Of a stretch of DNA of 64,000 nucleotides, positions 45,942 to 55,500 are shown in pieces. The stretch covers positions 248,001-312,000 of the forward strand of contig NZ_JABAID010000002.1 of assembly GCF_012641335.1 (NCBI RefSeq), given 5' to 3'. The position numbers and the translations under genes were made by a program. The stretch comes from Novosphingobium sp. ERN07 (GTDB lineage: Bacteria; Pseudomonadota; Alphaproteobacteria; Sphingomonadales; Sphingomonadaceae). Position 1 is the stretch's first letter, and every line of letters starts with the position of its first letter. Below the pieces are notes generated by a model. It was not told the origin of the DNA. It was given only the letters and a program-made list of their open reading frames with translations, and ran no database searches.

Positions 45942-46279
45942 TCGGCGATTGGCTCGATATCGGTCCGGTGGACCAGATCACCTCCGGCACCGCCCGCACT
46001 CTGCCAGTGGTGGGTGCAGAGGAAATCGCGGTGTTCCGCACGCAAAAGAACGAATTCTATGCGCTGGTGAACAAATGCCCGCACAAGCAGGGTCCGCTTT
46101 CGCAGGGCATCGTTCACGGCAATGTCGTGACCTGCCCCCTGCACAACTGGAACATCTCGCTGAAAACCGGTGAGGCGCTGGGCGATGATGAAGGTTGCGT
46201 GCCGGTTATCCCGATGAAGGTGGATGCCGGGCGGATGTATCTGCTGCGCTCTGCCGTGGTGGGGAAGCAGGCAGCTTGA
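45938..46279 (+). CDS. nirD: Nitrite reductase small subunit, Rieske-type
   Basis: Small subunit of NirBD, 113 residues. Unlike the enterobacterial NirD, it keeps both Rieske ligand pairs, KCPHKQGPLS and TCPLHNW, so it probably carries a [2Fe-2S] cluster. ATG 45938 overlaps the nirB stop (ATGA). Its own stop overlaps the TTG start of nasA by 3 bases. Confidence 0.95.
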   Translation: MIGDWLDIGPVDQITSGTARTLPVVGAEEIAVFRTQKNEFYALVNKCPHKQGPLSQGIVHGNVVTCPLHNWNISLKTGEALGDDEGCVPVIPMKVDAGRMYLLRSAVVGKQAA

Positions 46280-48810
46280 AGCAGATCCGCACCACTTGCG
46301 CCTATTGCGGCGTCGGCTGCGGCATCCGCGCCGAAGTTACGGGGGAACGCTCGGTCACGATCAAGGGTGACGCAGAGCATCCAGCGAACTTCGGCAGGCT
46401 GTGTTCCAAAGGCACGCATCTGGGTGAGACGGTTTCGCTTGATGGCCGCTTGCTCCATCCGATGATCGGGGAACGGCAGGCCGGGTGGGATGAGGCGCTG
46501 GACATGGTGGCGGACAAGATGCGCGATTGCATCGAACGCCACGGGCCGGACAGCGTGGCGCTGTATGTCTCGGGCCAGTTGCTGACCGAGGATTACTATG
46601 CCGCCAACAAGCTGATGAAGGGCTTTGTCGGCAGCGCCAACATCGATACCAATTCGCGCCTGTGCATGGCGAGCGCGGTGGCCGCGCACAACCGCGCCTT
46701 TGCGGAAGACGTGGTGCCGGTCACCTACGAAGACCTTGATGATGCCGATCTGATCCTGCTGGTGGGATCGAACACCGCCTGGTGCCATCCGGTGATCTGG
46801 CAGCGGATCGAAGCGGCGCGGGAGGCACGCGGCACGAAGATCGTGGTGATCGACCCGCGCCGGACCGAGACGGCTGAACAGGCGGATTTGCATGTGCCGG
46901 TGGTGCCGGATGGCGATGTGGCGCTGTTCAATGCGCTGTTGGCTGAGATGGGGTGCCGTGGGTTGGTGGGTGAACATGCCCTCCCCCGGCCCCTCCCGCA
47001 GGCGGGAGGGGAGAATGGTGGCGTTTCGGTTGAGACGTTTGCCACGCTGGCCGATCTCGTCGCCGCGCATCCGCGCATGGTGACGGTGTTCTCGATGGGG
47101 GCGAACCAGTCTGTCGCGGGGACGGACAAGGGCAACGCGATCATCAACCTGCATCTGGCCACGGGCCGCATCAATGCGCCGGGCATGGGGCCGTTTTCGA
47201 TGACCGGGCAGCCCAATGCGATGGGCGGGCGCGAAGTGGGCGGGCTGGCCAATATGCTGGCGTCCCATCTGGGCTTTTCGGATCAAGAGCGCGCCGATGT
47301 GGCCGCCTTCTGGCAGGCTCCGCGCATGTGCGCAGGGCCGGGTCTGAAGGCGGTCGACCTGTTCCGCGCCGTGCATGAAGGCCGCGTGAAGTTCCTGTGG
47401 GTGATGGCAACCAATCCGGCGGTTTCCATGCCCGATGCGGGCTTTGTGCGTGAGGCTTTGGCGCGGTGCGAGACGGTTGTGGTTTCGGACGTGATTGCCG
47501 ATACCGATACGGCAAAGTTCGCCCACGTTCGCCTGCCCGCGCTGGCGTGGGGCGAAAAGGACGGCACGGTCACCAATTCGGAGCGCCGGGTCAGCCGCCA
47601 GCGCGCTCTGTTCGATGCCCCCGGCGATAGCCGCGCAGATTGGGCAATCGTGGCGCAAGTGGCGCAGCGCATGGGCTTTGCCGGGTTCGATTGGGCAAAT
47701 GCCGCAGCGGTGTTCCGCGAATATGCCGCCATGACGTCTTTGGCAGTGAAGCATGACAAGGTGTTGGACCTGACTGACGTGGCCGGGATTTCGGACGCGG
47801 ACTATGATGCGATGCAGCCGTTCCTGTGGGGCGGGCGGCATCCGATGGCGGGGCGTGCGATGAAGATCGTGCCGGTCGAGGCGCGGACCCGCCTGGCCGA
47901 TCCCGCCTTTCCGCTACGGCTCAATACCGGGCGCTATCGCGATCAGTGGCACACGATGACGCGCACCGGCCTTTCGCCCACGCTGGCGCAACACCGGCGG
48001 GAGCCTTTGCTGGAAGTACATCCTGACGATGCGGCGGCGGCGGGCGTGCTGGATGGTGCCTTGGCGCGGGTGATTTCGGCCAGCGGGGCTTCGATATTCC
48101 GGGCAAGCGTGACCGACGCACAAGCTGCTGGACAGGTGTTTGTGCCGATGCACTGGACCGATGCAATGGCGAGCGGTGGGCGCGGCAACCTGCTGCCCGA
48201 CCAGTCGGTCGATCCCGTATCCGGCCAGCCCGGTTTCAAGAACAATGCCTGCCGCATCGAGCCGGTGGCGAGCGACTGGCGCGCTTTTCTGGTGCAGCGG
48301 GATAACGTGGCGCCACCAGGGCTGGTGTGGTGGAGCCGTTCGGCCATTGCGGGTGGCTGGCTTTATGAACTGGCGGGCGATGGCGCGGTGGATGCCGATG
48401 CACTGCTGCCTGCAGGCCAGCGGATCGAGGCAGTGGACATGGCGCGCGGGATGCGGCGTCTGGCGGTGCTGGGTGATGACGGGGCGTTGAAGGCGGCGCT
48501 CTATGTGACGCGAAGAGGCCAGTTGCCTGCGCGGGAATGGATTTCGGGCCAGCTTGGCACAGCAGGAGCCGCTTTGCCCGAACTGCTGGCTGCACGGCCC
48601 AGCACGCCTGCGCCCGACAGAGGACCAGTGGTTTGCGTATGCCACGGTATTGGCGCGATGGAAATCATGGCCGTTGCCGAAAAGGGCGCAGGAACTGTGG
48701 CAGAGGTGGGCAAGGCCTGCGGTGCCGGAACCAACTGCGGATCATGCCGCCCAGCCATCGCCCGGATGCTGCGCGAATGGAACGAAGCATGTGTGGAGCC
48801 AGCGCAATGA
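46276..48810 (+). CDS. nasA: Assimilatory nitrate reductase catalytic subunit
   Basis: Molybdopterin enzyme reducing nitrate to nitrite in the cytoplasm; 844 residues. N-terminal [4Fe-4S] site TTCAYCGVGCGIRAE and LCSKGTHLGE; molybdopterin regions NSRLCMASAV, VGSNTAWCHPV, FSMTGQPNAMGGREVGG and GRYRDQWHTMTRTG; C-terminal BFD-like [2Fe-2S] domain (CVCHGIGAMEI ... CGAGTNCGSCRPA). TTG 46276 forms a TTGA overlap with nirD and precedes the conserved Cys cluster by 7 codons. An in-frame palindromic insert (46990-47011) encodes a Pro/Gly-rich peptide. The cofactor-binding Cys residues are intact. Confidence 0.94.
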   Translation: MKQIRTTCAYCGVGCGIRAEVTGERSVTIKGDAEHPANFGRLCSKGTHLGETVSLDGRLLHPMIGERQAGWDEALDMVADKMRDCIERHGPDSVALYVSGQLLTEDYYAANKLMKGFVGSANIDTNSRLCMASAVAAHNRAFAEDVVPVTYEDLDDADLILLVGSNTAWCHPVIWQRIEAAREARGTKIVVIDPRRTETAEQADLHVPVVPDGDVALFNALLAEMGCRGLVGEHALPRPLPQAGGENGGVSVETFATLADLVAAHPRMVTVFSMGANQSVAGTDKGNAIINLHLATGRINAPGMGPFSMTGQPNAMGGREVGGLANMLASHLGFSDQERADVAAFWQAPRMCAGPGLKAVDLFRAVHEGRVKFLWVMATNPAVSMPDAGFVREALARCETVVVSDVIADTDTAKFAHVRLPALAWGEKDGTVTNSERRVSRQRALFDAPGDSRADWAIVAQVAQRMGFAGFDWANAAAVFREYAAMTSLAVKHDKVLDLTDVAGISDADYDAMQPFLWGGRHPMAGRAMKIVPVEARTRLADPAFPLRLNTGRYRDQWHTMTRTGLSPTLAQHRREPLLEVHPDDAAAAGVLDGALARVISASGASIFRASVTDAQAAGQVFVPMHWTDAMASGGRGNLLPDQSVDPVSGQPGFKNNACRIEPVASDWRAFLVQRDNVAPPGLVWWSRSAIAGGWLYELAGDGAVDADALLPAGQRIEAVDMARGMRRLAVLGDDGALKAALYVTRRGQLPAREWISGQLGTAGAALPELLAARPSTPAPDRGPVVCVCHGIGAMEIMAVAEKGAGTVAEVGKACGAGTNCGSCRPAIARMLREWNEACVEPAQ
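46990..47011. repeat. REP-like palindrome inserted in frame in nasA
   Basis: CCCCTCCCGC and GCGGGAGGGG pair perfectly around AG; the flanking bases CTCCCCCGG are equally skewed. In frame the element reads LPRPLPQAGGENGG, unlike its neighbours and typical of palindromic intergenic elements that have landed in coding sequence. The reading frame continues through. Confidence 0.65.
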
Positions 48811-49592
48811 GCGACTTTCCGAATGGCACGGTCTGGCTGGTCGGCGCAGGCCCCGGCGACCCGGAACTGCTTACGCGCAAGGCCGAAAGGCTGATCGGCA
48901 TGGCGAGCGTGGTGTTCCATGATGCACTGGTGGGGCCGGAGGTGCTCGACCTTGCTGCACCCGACGCGCGACTGGTATATGTGGGCAAGCGATCCGGGCG
49001 GCATTCGAAGGATCAGGGCACGATCGACAAGCTGATCGTGGAAGCGGCGCTAGCGGGCGAGCGGGTGGTGCGGCTGAAAGGCGGCGATCCGGCGATCTTC
49101 GGCCGCGCGACCGAAGAGCTTGAGGCCTGCCATGCCGCCGGTGTTCCGGTGCGGATATGCCCCGGCGTGACGGCGGCTAGCGCGGCAGCGGCAAGCTTTG
49201 GGCAATCGCTGACGCTGCGGGGGCTAGCCCGCAAGCTGACATTCGTGACCGCCCACGCGCGCGCCGGAGAGGAACTGACGCTCGATTGGGCGACCCTAGC
49301 CGATCCAGAGGCCACGCTCGCGATCTATATGGGCAAAGCCGCGGCAGGAGCGGTATCGCGCAATCTGATTGCCGCAGGGCTAGCCCCGGATACGCCCGTA
49401 GCATTGGTCGAATCTGCCAGTTTGCCGTGCGAGCGCCGGTTCCATTCACGCCTTGATCTGCTGCCGCTGGCGGCGCAGACAGCGTTGGGCGACGGACCTG
49501 CGCTGCTGCTCATCGGCAAGGCGATGGGAACTGCCCGTCCGACCACGCCTCACGATGCGTCTGCCTTGGCTGAATTGGGGCAGATCGGCTGA
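48807..49592 (+). CDS. cobA: Uroporphyrinogen-III C-methyltransferase
   Basis: SAM-dependent methylation of uroporphyrinogen III to precorrin-2, the first step to sirohaem, the cofactor NirB needs. 261 residues with VWLVGAGPGDPELLTRKAER, YVGKRSGRHSKDQGTI, VRLKGGDPAIFGRATEE and CPGVTAASAAAASFGQSLT. It is the single-domain CobA/SUMT form, without the CysG oxidase/chelatase domain. ATG 48807 overlaps nasA (ATGA). Confidence 0.95.
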   Translation: MSDFPNGTVWLVGAGPGDPELLTRKAERLIGMASVVFHDALVGPEVLDLAAPDARLVYVGKRSGRHSKDQGTIDKLIVEAALAGERVVRLKGGDPAIFGRATEELEACHAAGVPVRICPGVTAASAAAASFGQSLTLRGLARKLTFVTAHARAGEELTLDWATLADPEATLAIYMGKAAAGAVSRNLIAAGLAPDTPVALVESASLPCERRFHSRLDLLPLAAQTALGDGPALLLIGKAMGTARPTTPHDASALAELGQIG

Positions 49593-49700
49593 CGCAGACC
49601 GCTAAAAGCGTCCCTGCGAATCACTCAGAAACTGCCAACTTGGCGCTAATCAGGATACCACAGGCAAAAATAATCGCTTGGGCGGAAAATTTTTGCAGGC

Positions 49701-49737
49701 GGCAAACGGTTGCCAAATGTTCATGCAAACGTTTGTC
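49701..49737. promoter_or_regulatory. Two tandem LacI-type operator-like palindromes
   Basis: GGCAAACGGTTGCC (49701-49714) and TGCAAACGTTTGTC (49724-49737) agree at 11 of 14 positions and lie 23 bp apart start to start, about two helix turns. Both have the central CG and dyad form of LacI/PurR-family sites. The regulator is not in the window. Confidence 0.5.
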
Positions 49738-49846
49738 GGATATGAACTTTTTGTCACGCCCAGCAACATTTTGACAACTTTGGTTAAGCGCTTCCTCCCT
49801 TTGGATATAGGGAGTTTTCCTAAGCGTTTTAGCCTTTGGTAACCAC

Positions 49847-49866
49847 GCAGATTTACTGCAATCTGC
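49847..49866 (+). promoter_or_regulatory. Hairpin immediately before the first DUF11 gene
   Basis: GCAGATT (49847-49853), loop TACTGC, AATCTGC (49860-49866); the ATG begins at the next base. No Shine-Dalgarno sequence is visible, so the hairpin occupies the ribosome-binding region and may limit or regulate translation. Confidence 0.45.
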
Positions 49867-50838
49867 ATGACAAACCATTGCACAAAGTTCATGATCGCCT
49901 CAGTCGCAGCCTCTGCTGCGCTGGGAGCATCGCAAGCCCAGGCTGCCGGGGTTACTGCCGGCACGCTGATCCAGAACACGGCTTCGGCCAGCTATGGCAG
50001 CGGTAGTTCGACGACCACGGTCAATTCGAACACCGTTTCGATCCGTGTCGACGAACTGCTGGATGTTGCGGTCACCTCGCTCAACGCAGCAGCGGTTCCG
50101 CTGGCCAGCACAGCCGTGCTGACGTATCGGATCGACAACACCGGCAACGGATCGGAAGCATTCTCGATCAACGTATCGCCCACGGTCAGCGGCAATGGCT
50201 TTGACGCGACCGTCCAGACCATCGCAATCGACAGCAACGACAACGGCACTTACGAGCCGGGCGTCGATACCGTGATCGCCAACGGCGGCTCCACCCCTGC
50301 CCTTGCGGCGGATGCCAGCACCCGCGTGTTCGTGGTGGTGGCGCAGCCTTCTGGCACAGCGGACGGCGCAGCGAGCCAAGTGCGCGTGACGGCGCAGGCG
50401 CTGACTGGCGCGGGTACGCCCGGCACCAGCTTTGCCGGACAGGGTCAAGGCGGCGGCGATGCCGTGGTCGGCGCGACGACAGCCAATGCCAATGCGCTGG
50501 GTTCGCTGATCGCCAGTTCGGCCAGCGTAGCGCTGGTGAAGTCCTATGTCGTGGTCGATCCGTTCGGCGGGGCCAAGCCGGTTCCGGGCGCAGTGGTGAC
50601 CTTCACCATTGCCGCCACGGCAAGCGGAAGCGGCATGGTTAACGACCTTCACGTCATCGACGCGATCCCGACGGGAACGACCTATGTCGCCAACTCGGTG
50701 ACGCTCGAAGGGGCTTCGCAAACCGATGCCACTGATGGCGACGCCGCAATCGCGTCGTCCTCTGGCATCGACGTGACCATCGGCGCGCTGGCGGGCGGAA
50801 CGAGCCGTTCCGTAACGTTCAAGACCACCATCAACTGA
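49867..50838 (+). CDS. Exported DUF11-type protein (cluster gene 1)
   Basis: 323 residues with signal peptide (FMIASVAASAALGASQAQAAG). The mature N-terminus reads AGTLIQNTASASYGSGSS, a sequence pattern shared with genes 3 and 4 of the cluster. The middle is Ala/Thr/Ser-rich beta structure; the last ~110 residues are a DUF11-like domain (VALVKSYVVVDPFGGAKPVPGAVVTFTI, then a terminal VTFKTTIN). No enzymatic motif. An alternative start is the second Met at 49891. It is the first gene of a six-gene run. Surface or matrix role inferred. Confidence 0.75.
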   Translation: MTNHCTKFMIASVAASAALGASQAQAAGVTAGTLIQNTASASYGSGSSTTTVNSNTVSIRVDELLDVAVTSLNAAAVPLASTAVLTYRIDNTGNGSEAFSINVSPTVSGNGFDATVQTIAIDSNDNGTYEPGVDTVIANGGSTPALAADASTRVFVVVAQPSGTADGAASQVRVTAQALTGAGTPGTSFAGQGQGGGDAVVGATTANANALGSLIASSASVALVKSYVVVDPFGGAKPVPGAVVTFTIAATASGSGMVNDLHVIDAIPTGTTYVANSVTLEGASQTDATDGDAAIASSSGIDVTIGALAGGTSRSVTFKTTIN

Positions 50839-50873
50839 TCAAAGCGCGACAGCGCACAAATCGGGACAAGACC

Positions 50874-51341
50874 ATGATCAGGATTATCTCCACGCTATTG
50901 GCTTTCGCACTGGCAACCTCGCCCGCGATGGCACAACAGACGCCCAGCGTTGTCCTTGAAGGCGACGTGAAGTTGGAAAAGACTGTCGAGGCAAGCGGTG
51001 CCAAGAAGACCGTGCTGGAAGATCCCAAAGTGGTCGTCCCTGGTGACAAGCTGCTGTTCTCCACGCGCTATGCCAACAAGGGCAGCCAGTCGGTTGACAA
51101 CTTCGTTGTGACCAATCCCGTGCCGCAAGCGGTGCGCGTGGCCGATGACAGCGCAAGCGCGCTTCAGGTGTCGGTCGATGGCGGTAAGGCCTATGGCCTG
51201 CTGGCCAGCCTGACCGTGAAGGATGCAGCCGGAGCAGCCCGCGCCGCCCGTGCAGAAGACATCACCCATATCCGCTGGACCGTGCCGGCGATCGCTCCGG
51301 GGGGGAGCGGCACTGTCGAGTATCACGCTATCGTTCGCTGA
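50874..51341 (+). CDS. Small exported DUF11-like single-domain protein (cluster gene 2)
   Basis: 155 residues: signal peptide (IISTLLAFALATSPAMAQ) followed by a single DUF11-like beta-sandwich (VVVPGDKLLFSTRYANKGSQ, VDNFVVTNPVPQAVRV, IRWTVPAIAPGGSGTVEYHAI). The typical DUF11 layout of 'PG...Y...N.G...V.DP.P' is clear. It lacks the N-terminal NTAS pattern of its neighbours. The 35-bp gap to gene 1 and same strand suggest one operon. Confidence 0.75.
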   Translation: MIRIISTLLAFALATSPAMAQQTPSVVLEGDVKLEKTVEASGAKKTVLEDPKVVVPGDKLLFSTRYANKGSQSVDNFVVTNPVPQAVRVADDSASALQVSVDGGKAYGLLASLTVKDAAGAARAARAEDITHIRWTVPAIAPGGSGTVEYHAIVR

Positions 51342-51413
51342 ATAAGCTCACGAAAAACCGCCCAACCTGCTGGCGGATTTCAAAGCAGGTAACTTAGACC
51401 GGGGATCGTTATC

Positions 51414-52475
51414 ATGAAATGCACCAGCAAGATGCTGGCCGCAACCAGTGCGCTTGCGCTGTTTGCGTTCGGCGCAACCACTGCACACGCCGCAGGGACC
51501 ACTGCGGGCAACACCATCACCAACACTGCAACGATCAACTATCAGGTGGGCGGCATTTCCCAGAATGCCGAAACCGCCAGCGATACGCTGACGGTCGACC
51601 GCAAGATCAACCTGACAGTTGCCGAAGTCGGCAGCGCCACCACCGTAGTGACGCCGGGTTCGGTTTCACAGGTAACGACGTTCACCGTGACCAACAATTC
51701 GAACGCGCCGCTCGACTTCGCTCTCGAAGCCTTGCAGCAGACAGGCGGCACCACTGCGCATGGCGGCACCGACACCTTCACCGCAAACAACGTGCGCATC
51801 TACGTTGATACCAACAACAGCGGTTCGTATGAATCCGCCTCGGACACGCTCGTCACGTTCCTTGACGAAGTTGCTGCCGATGCAACCCGCCGGGTCTTTG
51901 TGGTGAGCGATGTTCCGCTGGGCCTTACCAACGGATCGGTAGCAGGGGTTGCCCTGCGTGCGACGGGTCGTGAAGCCGGCACCGCAGCGACGCAAGGTGC
52001 TGCTCTGACCCAGACCACCGGCGGCAACACCGCTGGCATGGATACGGTGTTTGCCGATACCACCGCAGGCACTGACGATGCAGCACGCGATGCCGCCCAT
52101 TCGGCGCGCGATGACTATACCGTTGCAACGGCTGCGCTAACCGTCGCCAAGACGAGCCGCATCGTTTCGGACCCGGTGAACAACACCACCAATCCGAAGA
52201 TGATCCCCGGCGCAGTGATCGAATACTGCATCGCCGTAACCAACGGCCCCGGCGCAACGACGGCATCGTCGATTGCCGTGAACGACCCCCTGCCGTCAAC
52301 GGTCACCTATGAACCGACGTTCGGCGTGAAGGTCGACGGCACGGTTGCCAGCGGCGTCTGCCAGGCTGACGGGGCGACTGCCGGTTCCCAGGCTTCGGGC
52401 ACGGTTACCGGCACGATTGCAAGCCTTCCGGGCGGATCGACCAAGACCGTCCTGTTCCGCGCGACGATCAACTGA
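51414..52475 (+). CDS. Exported DUF11-type protein (cluster gene 3)
   Basis: 353 residues with signal peptide (ATSALALFAFGATTAHAAG). It is a paralogue of gene 1: the N-terminus reads AGNTITNTATINYQVGGISQ, the middle has the segment VRIYVDTNNSGSYESASDTL, and the C-terminal DUF11 domain begins LTVAKTSRIVSDPVNN and ends VLFRATIN. ATG 51414 has GGGGAT upstream. Possible hairpin CCGCC-N9-GGCGG at about 51357 between genes 2 and 3. Confidence 0.75.
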   Translation: MKCTSKMLAATSALALFAFGATTAHAAGTTAGNTITNTATINYQVGGISQNAETASDTLTVDRKINLTVAEVGSATTVVTPGSVSQVTTFTVTNNSNAPLDFALEALQQTGGTTAHGGTDTFTANNVRIYVDTNNSGSYESASDTLVTFLDEVAADATRRVFVVSDVPLGLTNGSVAGVALRATGREAGTAATQGAALTQTTGGNTAGMDTVFADTTAGTDDAARDAAHSARDDYTVATAALTVAKTSRIVSDPVNNTTNPKMIPGAVIEYCIAVTNGPGATTASSIAVNDPLPSTVTYEPTFGVKVDGTVASGVCQADGATAGSQASGTVTGTIASLPGGSTKTVLFRATIN

Positions 52476-52482
52476 CGAGAAA

Positions 52483-52511
52483 GCCGGTCCCGCCCGCAAC
52501 GCGGGACCGGC
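52483..52511 (+). terminator. Strong intercistronic hairpin before the barrel gene
   Basis: GCCGGTCCCGC (52483-52493) and GCGGGACCGGC (52501-52511) form a perfect 11-bp GC-rich stem with a 7-base loop, 8 bp after gene 3 stop and 12 bp before the ATG of gene 4. No T-run follows. It may stabilise upstream mRNA or reduce read-through so that secreted proteins exceed the barrel. Confidence 0.6.
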
Positions 52512-52523
52512 GCTTCCCTTGCG

Positions 52524-55500
52524 ATGACACTTTCCAAAGGCCTCTTCATCAACATTCGGGTTATCTGGTTCTGGCTTACCGGGTTGCTGGCTGCGATGCT
52601 GCTGAACGTCCCTTGCGCCGTGTTTGCGCAGGAGATGATCACCAACACCGCGTCTGCGAACTGGACCGATCAGGGCCAGACGGTGAGAGCCACTTCGAAC
52701 ACCGTTTCCTTTCCAGTCGAAACTGCGGTCGCCACGATGCAGACCCTGCGGTATCTTCCCGATGGATCGGGCACGATTGCGCTGGCTCTGCCTTCGTGCG
52801 GCCAGCGCAGCATGACTATCTCCGGCTCGCGCACGTCGATCACGCTCAATGGTTCGCTGCTGCCATCGGACAGCTTCCGCATCGGTGAACTTCTCTACGT
52901 GCGGATTTCCGCCCCGAGCGCGAACCGGTCTGCCGATGCCATCGATCAGTTGCAGATCAAGGCGACCACTTCGTCGGGCGACGAAGAGCTGATGACGATT
53001 GCGGAAACCGGCGTGAATACCGGCCAGTTTCTTGCTGCAATTGCCACCACGGCCATTCCGCCAGCCCCCACGCAGCGCAATTGCCAGTTGAGCGTGCATA
53101 GTGGCGATTCCATCACGGTGGAGATCGCTGACGGCCGCTTCCAGCTTGCCGCAACGCCCGTCAGCAGCGTGCAGGTTCTGGCCGATCCCTATGGCCTGGT
53201 GTTCGACAGCAGCGACGGTGCGCCCATCGACGGCGTGACGATCACCCTGATCGACAATGCGACCGGTCAGCCTGCGCAAGTCTTTGCCGACGATGGCATT
53301 ACCGCATGGCCTTCAACGATTGTGACCGGCCAGAGCGTGACCGATGCTTCGGGGACCGTATGGCCGATGCCCGCAGGCGAATACCGCTTCCCGCTGGCCG
53401 CGCTGGGCAGCTATCGCCTGCGCGTGGTGCCGCCAAGCGGCTTCACGATGCCATCGACCGTGCCGATTGAAATGCTGCGCACCATTCGCCGCCCCGAAGG
53501 CAATCTGGTGGAACTGAGCGACGCCTCGTTCGGTGGCGTGGTTACGCTGACGTCTCCGAACCCGGTGCGCGTCGATATTCCGGTAGATTCACCCAGTGAG
53601 CCGCTGGGCGTGAGCAAGGCTGCCTCGCGCGAGATCATCAATCCCGGCGATCCGGTGATTTTCACCGTGCTGGCCAGCAACCCGAATGCTAAGCGCGCGC
53701 TGTTTAACGTAACCGTGAAGGACACCCCTTCGCGCTGGCTGCGTTTCGTGCCGCAATCGGTGCGCATCGATGGGCAAAGCGCCGGTTCCACTGTCAGCTT
53801 TACCGAAGATGGCCGCCAGATGACGGTTGCGCTGGGCCGCATCAATGCGGGTCAGACGGTGAAGATCACTTACGCCATGACCGCTCGGCCCGATGCTCCG
53901 GCAGGCGAAGCGACCAACCTTGTGCAACTTACCGATGAACGCGGCCAGACCAGCACGGCGCAGGCGCGCGTGAAGATCGAGGACGAGGTTCTGGCGAGCC
54001 GGATGACGCTGATCGGGCGCGTATCGGCAGGTGCCTGCAATCTGCGCGAGGGCCGCAGCGGCATTCCCGGCGTGCGCGTGATGCTGGAAGACGGCAGCTT
54101 TGCGATCACCGATGCCGATGGCCGCTATCACTTCGAAGGTCTGGTGCCCGGAACCCATGTGGTTCAGGTGGCAGAACAGACCCTGCCCGAAGGCGGCCAC
54201 ATGATCGATTGCGCTGCATCCACGCGCAGCGCAGGCAGCGCCACATCGCGCTTTGTGACCGGACAGGGCGGCACCCTTGCGGTGGCCGATTTTAGCGCCG
54301 TGTTGCGCGAACAGGCTGCCCCTGCCCCTGAACCCGCTGCAAAGGCTGCCGTACATGAAAAGCCAGCAGCCGTGCAGGAAGCGGAACTGGAAGATCGCAA
54401 GTCTGCCGGTGCAGATGCAGACTGGCTGGCGATGGGCGATGGCGCGACCGATTTCCTTTTCCCCACAGCCGACCATAACCCGCGTTCGCCTGCGATCCGC
54501 GTTGCCATCCGCCATCGCAAGGGTGAGACGGTGGAACTGCTGGCCAATGGCAAGCCGGTAGATGCCGTGGCCTTCGACGGAGCAAGCGTTTCGCCGCAGG
54601 GCTTTGCTGTCAGCGTATGGCGCGGCGTTCCGCTTGATGGCGACACTACGGTTCTGAGCGCCGCGGTGCGTTCTGCCGATGGGCAAGAAGTTGCCAGGCT
54701 GAAGCGCGACGTTCACTTCGTGCAGGTGCCTGCGCGCGTCACGCTCGTGGCCGAAAAATCGCGCCTGATCGCAGACGGTTCGACCCGCCCGGTGCTGGCG
54801 CTGCGCGTGACCGACCGCAATGGTCGCCCAGTTCATGCCGGCATCACCGGCGAATTCACGCTGAACCAGCCCTATGAAAGCGCGCTTGCTATCGACGCGA
54901 TGCAATCGCGCACGCTTTCGGGGCTGGATCGCGCCGCGCCCACCTTTGTGATCAAGGGTGACGATGGCATCGCCTATGTCGAACTGGCCCCTACGATGGT
55001 CAGCGGCCCGTTGCGCGCCGAGTTCCTGTTCAAGGACGAGACGATCACCCGCCGTCAGACGCTGGAAAGCTGGATCGCGCCCGGCGACCAGAAGTGGACG
55101 CTGGTGGGCCTTGCCGAAGCGGCAGGCGGCAAGTCTTCGGTTGCCAAGCAGATGCAGCGCGATGGGCGTTTCGACAGCGATCTTGGCGACAATGCGCGCG
55201 TGGCGTTCTATGCCAAGGGCCGCGTGCTCGGCAAATTCCTGCTGACCGCGAGCTACGACAGCGCAAAGCAGAAAGACCAGCAGCGCCTGCTCGGCGCGAT
55301 TGATCCGAATGCCTATTACACGGTGTTTGCCGATGGATCGAGCCGCCGCTTTGACGCCGCAAGCCGCGACAAGCTTTATGTGCGCGTTGAAGCGCGTGCG
55401 TTCTACGCGATCTACGGCGATTTCGTCACCGCGTTCGACCAGACCGTGCTGGCCCGTTATCAGCGCACGGTGACCGGCGCGGCAGCGGAAGGCGCGTTCG

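Larger units (their letters stand above)
49593..49866 (+). other. AT-rich upstream region of the DUF11 cluster
   Basis: No gene seen. The region is strikingly AT-rich for this genome. It carries two related palindromes (49701-49714 and 49724-49737), AAGCGCTT at about 49786-49793, TTGACA at 49771-49776 without a good -10, and a hairpin abutting the first gene's ATG. It probably houses the cluster promoter. Confidence 0.6.

Noticed and set aside
46195-46275. Upstream extension of nasA into nirD
   Set aside because: The extension reads out of frame through the nirD Rieske protein; TTG 46276 with TTGA coupling is better.
49771-49799. TTGACA as the -35 of a DUF11 cluster promoter
   Set aside because: The base positions 16-19 bp downstream are CCTCCC-like, not a -10; I leave the promoter unassigned.
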